Assembly (NCBI GenBank): GCA_002333145.1
Contig: DDBN01000022.1
Coordinates: 12,493-18,134, forward strand
DNA from: Moraxellaceae bacterium UBA2031
GTDB lineage: Bacteria > Pseudomonadota > Gammaproteobacteria > Pseudomonadales > Moraxellaceae
DNA length: 5,642 nucleotides
Direction: 5' to 3'
Shown piece by piece: positions 1 through 5,642 of the stretch (positions are counted from its first letter, which is position 1; each line of letters opens with the position of its first letter). The notes under the pieces are model-generated. The model searched no databases and had not been told where the DNA came from. It was given only the letters and a program-made list of their open reading frames with translations. Both the position numbers and the translations under genes were made by a program.

Positions 1-377
1 CCAAAATCATTGCACAGCACTACTTTGATCTCCGCCAAGCCTGCCTCACCCAAGGTCAACTCAGTCGTTACCTGCTGCGCCTTAGGAGACTGACGCAACA
101 ACGTGCCAGATTCTGCAAGCGCCCCATTTACATAGACCTTCCACTGACTGGCATTTTCGCCCCACCACATATTCCATGTTACCGGTTGCAGAGTGGCCGC
201 GGGCACCGTCTCTGGTAAGCGCGCCAGCTGTGGGCGCCCAGGCGTCATCAAACTTCCGTCGCGCACAACTGCAGCGGTAGAAACAACCGGGGCTTGCATT
301 ACCGCTTTTTCACCACAGCCGGTCAACGGCATCAGCAGAGGAGCCAGCAACGCGGGAAATAAAAAACGGACCGACAT
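1..377 (-). CDS. Lipoprotein with ChiA-type N-terminal domain, probable secreted chitinase or related glycan-active enzyme (partial)
   Basis: The gene starts with ATG at 377 and runs off the left edge, leaving 125 complete codons. A GGAG at 384-387, six bases upstream of the ATG, supports this start. Residues 1-21 are a lipoprotein signal: Arg4, a hydrophobic stretch, then lipobox LTGC with Cys21 as the predicted lipidated residue. Gly at +2 lacks the Asp retention signal, so outer-membrane sorting by Lol is expected. Residues 22-60 are a Pro/Ala/Val-rich linker. From about residue 65 the sequence follows the beta-sandwich N-terminal domain of ChiA-type chitinases: a WNMWWGE motif (68-74), KVYVNG (80-85), and a final VVLCN (119-123), similar to WNLWNGD and VALCN in Serratia ChiA as I recall them. 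The catalytic part is outside the window, so GH18 activity is inference; the domain could precede another enzyme or only bind glycans. A terminator separates it from the efflux operon, so it is probably its own transcription unit. Confidence 0.75.
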   Translation of the reverse strand, partial: MSVRFLFPALLAPLLMPLTGCGEKAVMQAPVVSTAAVVRDGSLMTPGRPQLARLPETVPAATLQPVTWNMWWGENASQWKVYVNGALAESGTLLRQSPKAQQVTTELTLGEAGLAEIKVVLCNDF

Positions 378-433
378 GATGATCTCCAGAACAGACTGCT
401 ACGAAAGCCATTCTAGAAACTGCACTTCAAGAA

Positions 434-455
434 AAATGTCGACCAGCTGACATTT
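434..455. promoter_or_regulatory. 22-bp inverted repeat upstream of the chitinase-like lipoprotein gene, candidate operator
   Basis: AAATGTC and GACATTT form perfect 7-bp arms around an 8-bp spacer. The dyad lies 57-78 bases upstream of the ATG at 377, in the only gap between the efflux terminator and that gene. Its size fits a dimeric repressor or activator site. The 8-base loop lacks a following T run on either strand beyond the arm itself, so a terminator is unlikely. No strong sigma-70 promoter is obvious nearby; the best -10-like hexamer read on the minus strand is TATAGT at 493-498, without a good -35. The regulator is unknown. Confidence 0.4.
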
Positions 456-514
456 AACGTCGGTTTATCGCAATTTGTGACAGGGTCGGCACACTATAAC
501 CATGCACACACACC

Positions 515-553
515 AAAAATAAAAAAGGCCTGCAATGCTTACCACTGCAGGCC
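515..553 (-). terminator. Rho-independent terminator of the efflux operon
   Basis: Read on the minus strand, GGCCTGCAGTG pairs with CATTGCAGGCC across a GTAAG loop, giving an 11-bp stem with one G-U pair. It is followed directly by TTTTTTATTTTT (526 down to 515). The stem begins 23 bases after the pump stop codon. The stem is flanked by A/T only on the side fitting minus-strand transcription, so it works in one direction. It separates the efflux operon from the lipoprotein gene. Confidence 0.93.
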
Positions 554-576
554 GCTCAGATACCAATCCTGACGTG

Positions 577-3500
577 TCAGTGACGCCGTACACGGAACCA
601 TGCGGCATACATGGCCGGCAAACTGAGCAACGTCAACGCCGTCGCGACAATAAGCCCGCCCATGATAGCCACCGCCATCGGCCCCCAGAAAGTACTGGAT
701 ACCAGTGGAATCATCGCCAGCACTGCCGCCGCTGCGGTTAACATAATGGGGCGGAAACGGCGTACAGCCGCTCCCACTATCGCCGTCCAACGATCGACAC
801 CTTGTGCAATATCCTGCTCGATTTGATCAATCAGAATAACCGAGTTACGAATAATCATACCGTTCAACGCAATAATACCGAGCGTCGCCACAAAGCCCAT
901 GGGACGTCCTGTCATCAGCATCATCATAACGGCACCAATAATACCCAACGGGCCGGTGAGAAAGACCAACATCGCACGTGAAAAACTGCGCAGCTGCAAC
1001 ATCAGCAACGTAAAAATAATAAACAACATTAACGGCACATTGGCAGTAATAGAGGCGGTTCCCTTTGCTGAGTCTGCAGCGGTACCGGCCAGTTCGATAT
1101 GATAGCCAGGCTCCATATCGGCACGTAATTTTTCCAACTTCTGATTAATTCGCAGTGCCACCGTCGCGCCCTGAGTACCCTCTTTTACGTCAGCCTGCAC
1201 GGTAATGGCAAACTGGCGGTTCTGCCGCCACACCACGCCGGGTTCCCAGACAAACTCTGGTCGCGCCACCTGTGAAATAGGAATCGACTGGCCGCTGGCC
1301 GTGGGCAGATAGGCTCCTGTGAGCGCAGTCATTGTTGAGCGCTCTTCGGCCGGCTGGCGCAGAACAATATGAATCTGTTCATTCTCTTCACGGTATTGGC
1401 CAATCGGCAATCCAGAAAGAATGGTTTGCCCCGCTGTTGCCACCGTTTGCGTCGACACTCCCAAGGCACGCGCACGGGTCTGGTCCACTTCTAGGTTGAG
1501 CGCCTTAACTTGCTCGGCCCAATTATCATTCATGCCGCGCGCATCCGGATCGGCCTCGACAATGGCTCGTACCTTATCGGCCAATATACGCAGTCTGACT
1601 GGATCATCGCCGAGCACGCGGAACATCACTGGATATGATGCAGGCGGCCCATTAGGCAGCAGCCTCACGCGCGCGCGCACCTCCGGAAACTCTTGATGCA
1701 ATATATCTGGCAGTGAATGGCGGATACGCTCACGTGCTTCGAATGAGCCGGGCACAAGAATCATCTGGGCAACGTTGTTCTGCGGAAAAATCTGATCAAG
1801 CGACAGATAAAAGCGTGGCACGCCTTGGCCCACAAACGTGGTGACTGAACCTGCGTCCGGCAGCGTCATAATGCGCTTTTCAACACGGCGGGCAAGATCA
1901 TCGGTACTGGCAATAGAGGCGCCTTCCGGCTGCCAAAGATCCACTAGAATTTCAGGCCGATTAGAGTCCGGAAAAAACTGTTTTTCCACAAACTGCATAC
2001 CAACAATACCCAACAGTAGCACTCCTACTGTCGCACCCAGCGTAATCCAGCGATGCTCAACACACCAATCTACTGTATTGCGAACACGCACATAAAAAGG
2101 GGCATCAAACACATCATGCGTCGTTCCACTTCCAGCGGGATGCTCTTTTAGCAAGCGGTAGCCCAAGTAAGGTACAAAATACACCGAAACAAACCATGAC
2201 ACGATTAACGCGGTTGAAGTCACCGCAAAAATGGCAAAGGTGTATTCACCCACCGCCGAATTAGCCAAACCAATGGGCAAGAACCCCGCCGCCGTAATAA
2301 GCGTGCCAGTTAACATGGGCATTGCTGTCGCGGTATAGGCGTAGGTACTGGCTTTGAGTCGGTCATAGCCTTCTTCAAGCTTTCGCACCATCATTTCCAC
2401 AATAATAATGGCGTCGTCCACCAGCAGGCCCAACGCAATAATCAGCGAGCCGAGCGAAATCTTGTGCAGGTCAATACTCCAGCGCTCCATCACCAAAAAA
2501 GTAATGGCCAGTACCGTAGGAATAGAAAGTGCGACGACTAAACCTGGACGCATATCGATACGCCATGGGTTGCGATGCAGTCCCAACGCGAGAAAACTTA
2601 CCGCCATTACGATAATTAATGCTTCTGCAAGTACACGCAAAAACTCATGCACAGAAAGTGAAACCGACTTAGGTTGATCCTGTACTTGCGCCAGCTCGAC
2701 GCCAGCGGGTAATTCATTGCGCAAGCGATTACTCGCTACTGTCAGGTTTTCACCTAACTTAATAATGTCACCACCGCGCGCCATGGAGATACCCAGTGCA
2801 ATCACTTCACGGCCATCATGGCGTACTTTCGGTGCAGGAGGGTCCTGATAGCCACGCTCAATACGGGCGATGTCACCCAGACGAAAGTTGCGACCATTAA
2901 ACCGCAAGGGTAAAGCCCGCAAGTCTTCGACCGCATCTAACTGGCCAGTAATACGAATTTGTATATCGTCGCCAGGCGTGCGCAGTACTCCAGAATATTC
3001 CACCGCATTTTGTGCATTAATGGCAGCAATCACTTCGCGGATATCAAGCCCCATGCGCGCCAGTTTTTTCTGTGACATTTCCACATAGATGCGTTCTTCT
3101 TGCACGCCATATTGCTCAACCTTTGCCACGCCTGGCACACGCAATAACTCCTGGCGCACAAAGTCGGCATACTCCTTCAGCTCTGCATAGCTGAACCCTT
3201 CTGCCGATACGGCATAAATGACGCCGAATACATCACCAAACTCGTCATTAAAAAAAGGACCCTTTACACCTTGTGGCAACTGCCCGCGCATATCGCCAAT
3301 TTTTTTGCGAATGGTGTACCAGACATTCGGTACTTCATGTGGAGGGGCCGAATCCTTTAGCTCAACAATAATGGTGGTCTCACCCGGCTTGGAGTAGCTG
3401 CGAATTTTGTCCATGTACGGGACTTCTTGCAGCGTTTTTTCAAGTCGATCGGTGACTTGCTCCGACATTTGCATTGCCGTGGCGCCAGGCCAATACGCCT

Positions 3501-3666
3501 GCACCACCATGGCGCGGAAAGTGAAGGGGGGATCTTCATCTTGGCCTAACTGGAAATAGGCAGCGATGCCCGCCAGTATCAAGACAACCAGCAGATACCC
3601 TGTGATCGCCGGATGCTGAATGGCAATCCGGGAAAGATTAAAACGCTCTTGATTTCGCTGGCTCAC
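577..3666 (-). CDS. RND-family efflux pump, inner-membrane transporter subunit (AcrB/TriC-like)
   Basis: This 1029-residue protein has the normal length and layout of an AcrB-type proton-driven exporter. TM1 is at about 17-39, followed by a first periplasmic porter region (40-335), TM2-TM6 (about 342-497), TM7 (541-558), a second periplasmic region (559-873), and TM8-TM12 (about 875-1020). The TM4 motif GLLVDDAIIIVE carries the proton-relay pair Asp417-Asp418. In TM10 the motif is MIIRNSVILID, with Arg940 at the place of AcrB Lys940. TM11 has the typical RFRPIML and TM12 the WGPMAVAIMGG signature. The first porter region has GPFFNDEFGDVFG (136-148), which I associate with TriC-like pumps rather than classical AcrB; this subgroup placement is from memory. 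The start is GTG with a GGAG seven bases upstream. It follows the adaptor gene by 55 bases and is last in the operon. Substrates are likely hydrophobic or amphiphilic toxic compounds but are not shown by the sequence. A heavy-metal (CusA) role is unlikely, as no Met-pair pattern stands out. Confidence 0.96.
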   Translation of the reverse strand: MSQRNQERFNLSRIAIQHPAITGYLLVVLILAGIAAYFQLGQDEDPPFTFRAMVVQAYWPGATAMQMSEQVTDRLEKTLQEVPYMDKIRSYSKPGETTIIVELKDSAPPHEVPNVWYTIRKKIGDMRGQLPQGVKGPFFNDEFGDVFGVIYAVSAEGFSYAELKEYADFVRQELLRVPGVAKVEQYGVQEERIYVEMSQKKLARMGLDIREVIAAINAQNAVEYSGVLRTPGDDIQIRITGQLDAVEDLRALPLRFNGRNFRLGDIARIERGYQDPPAPKVRHDGREVIALGISMARGGDIIKLGENLTVASNRLRNELPAGVELAQVQDQPKSVSLSVHEFLRVLAEALIIVMAVSFLALGLHRNPWRIDMRPGLVVALSIPTVLAITFLVMERWSIDLHKISLGSLIIALGLLVDDAIIIVEMMVRKLEEGYDRLKASTYAYTATAMPMLTGTLITAAGFLPIGLANSAVGEYTFAIFAVTSTALIVSWFVSVYFVPYLGYRLLKEHPAGSGTTHDVFDAPFYVRVRNTVDWCVEHRWITLGATVGVLLLGIVGMQFVEKQFFPDSNRPEILVDLWQPEGASIASTDDLARRVEKRIMTLPDAGSVTTFVGQGVPRFYLSLDQIFPQNNVAQMILVPGSFEARERIRHSLPDILHQEFPEVRARVRLLPNGPPASYPVMFRVLGDDPVRLRILADKVRAIVEADPDARGMNDNWAEQVKALNLEVDQTRARALGVSTQTVATAGQTILSGLPIGQYREENEQIHIVLRQPAEERSTMTALTGAYLPTASGQSIPISQVARPEFVWEPGVVWRQNRQFAITVQADVKEGTQGATVALRINQKLEKLRADMEPGYHIELAGTAADSAKGTASITANVPLMLFIIFTLLMLQLRSFSRAMLVFLTGPLGIIGAVMMMLMTGRPMGFVATLGIIALNGMIIRNSVILIDQIEQDIAQGVDRWTAIVGAAVRRFRPIMLTAAAAVLAMIPLVSSTFWGPMAVAIMGGLIVATALTLLSLPAMYAAWFRVRRH

Positions 3667-3673
3667 GACAACA

Positions 3674-3677
3674 CTCC
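3674..3677 (-). promoter_or_regulatory. Shine-Dalgarno site that fixes the GTG start of the RND gene
   Basis: On the minus strand GGAG lies seven bases before GTG at 3666-3664. No ATG is available in frame upstream near this point, and the protein from this GTG begins with a normal RND N-terminus (short charged stretch, then TM1). The rest of the 55-base gap between adaptor and pump (3667-3721) shows no promoter or terminator that I can support, so the two genes are probably cotranscribed. Confidence 0.75.
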
Positions 3678-3721
3678 GGCAAGCACTTGAATATGCACGT
3701 GGACTCGCATCTGAACTGACA

Positions 3722-4807
3722 TCACTTGCTATCCGTCACAAGCGGGCGGACCTTCTGGCCTTCGCTCAGCACGTGCACCCCGGCCACCACTATCTGCGCG
3801 CCGGATACCAGCCCCGCCACAATGACTTCATTGCCATCAATTGTTGCCACCTTCACCGGAACGCCCTTGAGCGCACCTGTGGCGGGATCGAACTGCCACA
3901 CCTTGGTCTGACCATGATCTTGGATGAGAGCCGTGGTCGGCAGGCGGGCACCGCCCTTCTGGGCCGGAAGCACTAGCCGTAAGGTGGCCGACTGCCCCAG
4001 TGCTAAGGCACCTGCCGGGGCCTGTACGCTGTAACGCGCCCGGAAAGTTCGAGTCACCGGGTCTGCCGCTGCCGCTAACTCCCGTAACTTTGCCGGATAT
4101 TTCACCCCCGGCTGTGCCCATAACGTCACCTCCGCGCGACCAATACGGGCAAGCGGTGTGCGATCTTCGGGAAACTCAACGGCAATTTCACGCGCCCCAT
4201 CCAACGCCAGCCTCACTACCGGCTGGCCTGCCTCTACCACTTCGCCTGTATCGGCCAGAACGCCGGTAATAACGCCATCGGCATCGGCCCTGAGGACCGC
4301 ATCTGCAAGGCGATTATCCTCCAGCGAGGCCCCACTTTTTACCCCCGCCAAACGCGCTTCCGCGGCGGCAGCAGCAACTCGCTTCCGCTCGAGATCCAGC
4401 TCAGAAACAAAGTTCTTTGTACGCAGCTCTTCATAACGGCGGTATTCCGCTTTCGCCACATCCAAATCTGCCTGCGCCGCCACTACCTGAGACCCTGCCG
4501 ACGATTGCGCCAAGGCATAATCCCGTGGGTCCAACTGCGCCAGAGCCTGACCCTTACGAACGCGCTGGCCGGCCTCTACCTGTCGCGCAATGATCTTGCC
4601 CGGCACCCGGAAGCCTAGAACCGATTCGGTATGCGCCTGCACCTCACCCGCCAACTCTATCTGACCTTGGACGGACGCCGCACCAATGGTTATCAGCTTA
4701 ACCGGGCGCGGCTTTTCGGCAGGGGGCGGCGCTTTGTCACAAGCCGTCAGCAGCAGGCTAGAGCCCAACAACAAAAGTCCTGTGGTCAGTTGAAAGCGAG
4801 TTTTCAT
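3722..4807 (-). CDS. RND efflux periplasmic adaptor subunit (membrane fusion protein), lipoprotein
   Basis: This 361-residue protein bridges the inner-membrane pump to an outer-membrane channel. Residues 1-23 are a lipoprotein signal with lipobox LTAC and predicted lipidated Cys23. Asp24 at +2 is the Lol-avoidance signal, so the protein should stay on the inner membrane. A Pro-rich linker (27-36) follows. The first lipoyl half (about 60-95) has the signature GFRVPGKI followed by VEAGQRVRKGQALAQLD. An Ala/Gln/Arg-rich alpha-helical hairpin spans about 96-160 and is short, as in small MexA/TriA-like adaptors. The second lipoyl half is about 165-203. The beta-barrel domain (about 205-280) contains DPVTRTFRARYSV (249-261), typical of the family. 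A membrane-proximal domain ends the protein, with LPTTALI (289-295) and VLSEGQKVRPL (346-356). The start overlaps the tetR stop by ATGA and has a strong AGGAG seven bases upstream. GC in sampled lines is about 62%, higher than in the pump gene. Confidence 0.95.
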   Translation of the reverse strand: MKTRFQLTTGLLLLGSSLLLTACDKAPPPAEKPRPVKLITIGAASVQGQIELAGEVQAHTESVLGFRVPGKIIARQVEAGQRVRKGQALAQLDPRDYALAQSSAGSQVVAAQADLDVAKAEYRRYEELRTKNFVSELDLERKRVAAAAAEARLAGVKSGASLEDNRLADAVLRADADGVITGVLADTGEVVEAGQPVVRLALDGAREIAVEFPEDRTPLARIGRAEVTLWAQPGVKYPAKLRELAAAADPVTRTFRARYSVQAPAGALALGQSATLRLVLPAQKGGARLPTTALIQDHGQTKVWQFDPATGALKGVPVKVATIDGNEVIVAGLVSGAQIVVAGVHVLSEGQKVRPLVTDSK

Positions 4808-5499
4808 GCCTGGTCTCCTGAATCAGATGGCATAGAATGAAATGATGTGTGACTGAATCCGGCATACAGTGTGGATGCCGCTTCGTCGATATAGTTAGAC
4901 AGTGCCTCTGGGCTGCTCAGATGCGGCGACAGCTCAGCCTGTAGCACACCGGGAATGACCAGCGAGCGCATAGTGCCCAGAACCAACGCATGGCGGATAA
5001 CGGCTTGCAGAGGCCGCAACTGACCGGCCGCCACACCCTGAGTAAATAATTCGTCTAGGCGCGCCAGATAAGGGCGTACATAGGTGGCCCGCAGGTACTC
5101 ACTGCGCTCACTGTCACCTTCACCCTCACGAAAGAGAAACTGAAGAACAGCCGGATTAGTCATCATTAACTTAAGTGCCAGCGGCAAATTCTGGCGTAAT
5201 GTATTGGCTGCATCGCCCTGACTGGCCAACATCTCGAGCTGATCCTGCAATCGAGCCACCAGTGGCGCAAATTCGCTATCAGCCGCCTCCTGCCAAAGCC
5301 CCTGCTTACTGCCAAAATGGTGATGCAGCAGGCTGTCACTGACCCCGCATTCGGTGGCCAGCTGCCGTTGTGACACGCCGTCATAACCTTGCCGGGCAAA
5401 CGCCAAGAATGCCTGGTGCAGGATGGACTCTCGTGGCATTACGGTGTCGGCACGCGCCGGACGACCGCGACGACGAGCTGTTGTTAGGGGACACTTCAT
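4804..5499 (-). CDS. TetR/AcrR-family transcriptional regulator, probable repressor of the efflux operon
   Basis: This 231-residue protein has the size and layout of TetR-family repressors. Residues 9-14 (RRRGRP) form a basic N-terminal arm of the kind that contacts the minor groove. The DNA-binding domain covers about 23-71, with helix-turn-helix VSQRQLATECGVSDSLLHHHFGSKQGL (42-68); the H-H-F-G-S-K block is the family hallmark. Residues 75-210 form the helical ligand-binding and dimerisation domain, too variable to predict the inducer. The last 15 residues are polar and probably disordered. ATG at 5499 is used because the basic arm lies upstream of the next in-frame ATG (Met21), though no good Shine-Dalgarno site precedes it. 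It is the first gene of the efflux operon and codirectional with it, so repression would be autoregulatory. It overlaps the adaptor gene by 4 bp. An activator role is less likely but not excluded. Confidence 0.94.
   Translation of the reverse strand: MKCPLTTARRRGRPARADTVMPRESILHQAFLAFARQGYDGVSQRQLATECGVSDSLLHHHFGSKQGLWQEAADSEFAPLVARLQDQLEMLASQGDAANTLRQNLPLALKLMMTNPAVLQFLFREGEGDSERSEYLRATYVRPYLARLDELFTQGVAAGQLRPLQAVIRHALVLGTMRSLVIPGVLQAELSPHLSSPEALSNYIDEAASTLYAGFSHTSFHSMPSDSGDQA
4815..4819 (-). promoter_or_regulatory. Shine-Dalgarno site of the adaptor gene, inside tetR
   Basis: AGGAG read on the minus strand sits seven bases before the adaptor ATG (4807-4805), within the last codons of the regulator. 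With the ATGA overlap at 4804-4807 it suggests translational coupling while also allowing independent and stronger initiation at the adaptor than at the regulator. Confidence 0.8.
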
Positions 5500-5508
5500 C
5501 TATAGATG
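5497..5508. repeat. Perfect 12-bp palindrome containing the tetR start codon
   Basis: CATCTATAGATG is fully self-complementary and its minus-strand 3' end is the tetR ATG. In RNA it could form only a weak 4-bp stem with a UAUA loop. No clear Shine-Dalgarno site lies upstream; the nearest purine run on the minus strand is TAAG about 11 bases before the ATG. It may be a chance palindrome, a half-covered protein site, or a small hairpin limiting initiation. Confidence 0.45.
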
Positions 5509-5515
5509 CACTTAG

Positions 5516-5541
5516 ATTAATTGGGCATACTGCCAATTAAT
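5516..5541. promoter_or_regulatory. 26-bp dyad, likely operator of the TetR-family regulator
   Basis: ATTAATTGG and CCAATTAAT are perfect 9-bp inverted arms separated by 8 bp (GCATACTG). The dyad lies 17-42 bases upstream of the tetR ATG. It covers the best -10 hexamer of the candidate promoter, so a dimer bound here would block RNA polymerase. Size and position match TetR-family operators in self-regulated efflux operons. Assignment to this particular regulator is inference. Confidence 0.65.
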
Positions 5542-5566
5542 AACAGGAACACCCCCTCTCTGTCAC
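5537..5566 (-). promoter_or_regulatory. Candidate sigma-70 promoter of the tetR-MFP-RND operon
   Basis: On the minus strand a -35-like GTGACA (5566-5561, five of six to TTGACA) is followed after 18 bases by TATTAA (5542-5537, four of six to TATAAT). Transcription would start near 5530, giving a leader of about 30 bases. The -10 is only fair, but its overlap with the 5516-5541 dyad is what a repressed promoter would show. No other promoter is evident inside the operon. Confidence 0.4.
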
Positions 5567-5589
5567 GTGAACGCTAGCGCAAAACTAGA

Positions 5590-5601
5590 TGACTGGTCAG
5601 T
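5590..5601. promoter_or_regulatory. TGAC-N2-GTCA palindrome upstream of the promoter, possible second operator
   Basis: TGACTGGTCA (5590-5599) and the overlapping ACTGGTCAGT (5592-5601) are each short palindromes with 4-bp arms and 2-bp centres. Similar ACTGACCAGTCA-type sequences occur, as far as I recall, in promoters of TetR-regulated RND operons. The element lies 24 bp upstream of the candidate -35, so it could be a second operator, a site for another regulator, or part of a promoter reading rightwards out of the window. Confidence 0.3.
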
Positions 5602-5620
5602 TTGGCGCCCTAGTCGTCAT

Positions 5621-5642
5621 GAGGCTAGAGGCTAGAGGCTAG
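5621..5642. repeat. Heptamer tandem repeat (GAGGCTA) at the window edge
   Basis: Three perfect head-to-tail copies of GAGGCTA plus one further base reach the last base of the window, so the true copy number is unknown. The array lies about 55-76 bp upstream of the candidate -35 of the efflux operon. It is too short to be assigned to a known repeat family. Confidence 0.75.

Noticed and set aside
193..450. Open frame of 85 codons on the plus strand at the left end
   Set aside because: It lies antisense to the lipoprotein gene and its upstream region, shows no recognisable domain, and is of low-complexity shadow type.
472..496. CRP-like half sites TGTGA and GGCACA upstream of the lipoprotein gene
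   Set aside because: The halves are separated by eight rather than six bases and the second half is imperfect, so the match to the CRP consensus is poor.
1421..1696. Open frames on the plus strand inside the pump gene (this one and similar ones at 1838-2095, 2408-2677 and 2870-3088)
   Set aside because: They are antisense shadows of a well-conserved RND coding sequence, rich in Ser/Arg/Thr, with no recognisable domains.
3250..3306. Two seven-base homopolymers (A7 at 3250-3256, T7 at 3300-3306) in the pump gene, possible phase-variation tracts
   Set aside because: The reading frame is intact through both, they encode conserved RND residues, and tracts of seven are not unusual enough to claim slippage.
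3837..4121. Minus-strand open frame overlapping the adaptor gene in another frame
   Set aside because: The adaptor frame carries clear family motifs across this stretch; the alternative frame is Gly/Arg/Ser-rich with no recognisable domain.
5563..5579. Short palindromes TCACGTGA and CGCTAGCG next to each other
   Set aside because: Eight-base palindromes are expected by chance at this scale; one overlaps the candidate -35 and neither is repeated elsewhere in the promoter region.

Overview
The window looks like chromosomal DNA of a free-living, probably marine or polysaccharide-degrading gammaproteobacterium. This rests on gene style (a TetR-led RND efflux operon beside a lipoprotein with a chitinase-type N-terminal domain), Gram-negative lipoprotein signals and moderate GC; the genus cannot be fixed from sequence alone. 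All four recognisable genes lie on the minus strand, so the region is read from high to low coordinates. No mobile element, CRISPR array, rRNA or tRNA was seen.

Right to left: bases 5500-5642 form a promoter/operator region with a heptamer tandem repeat at the window edge, a TGAC-N2-GTCA-type element, a plausible promoter, and a perfect 9+9 bp dyad over its -10 box. It drives a tetR-family regulator (4804-5499), which overlaps by 4 bp (ATGA) the gene for an inner-membrane-type lipoprotein adaptor (MFP, 3722-4807). After a 55-base gap comes the RND pump gene (577-3666, GTG start). A strong intrinsic terminator (515-553) closes the operon 23 bases past the pump stop codon.

The three genes make a compact, self-regulated tripartite efflux unit without its own outer-membrane channel. 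The adaptor carries Asp at +2 after the lipidated Cys, the classic inner-membrane retention signal. The pump has the TM4 Asp-Asp pair of proton-driven RND proteins but Arg where AcrB has the TM10 Lys. The regulator probably represses the whole unit, itself included, until a ligand binds. The substrate cannot be read from the sequence.

Downstream, after a spacer of about 140 bases with a 22-bp perfect-arm inverted repeat, an independent gene begins at 377 and runs off the left edge. It encodes a lipoprotein (lipobox LTGC, Gly at +2, so outer-membrane bound) whose N-terminal region resembles the domain preceding the catalytic module of ChiA-type chitinases. I found no clearly new system; the most interesting points are the operator architecture, the TM10 Arg variant and the lipid-anchored chitinase-like protein.
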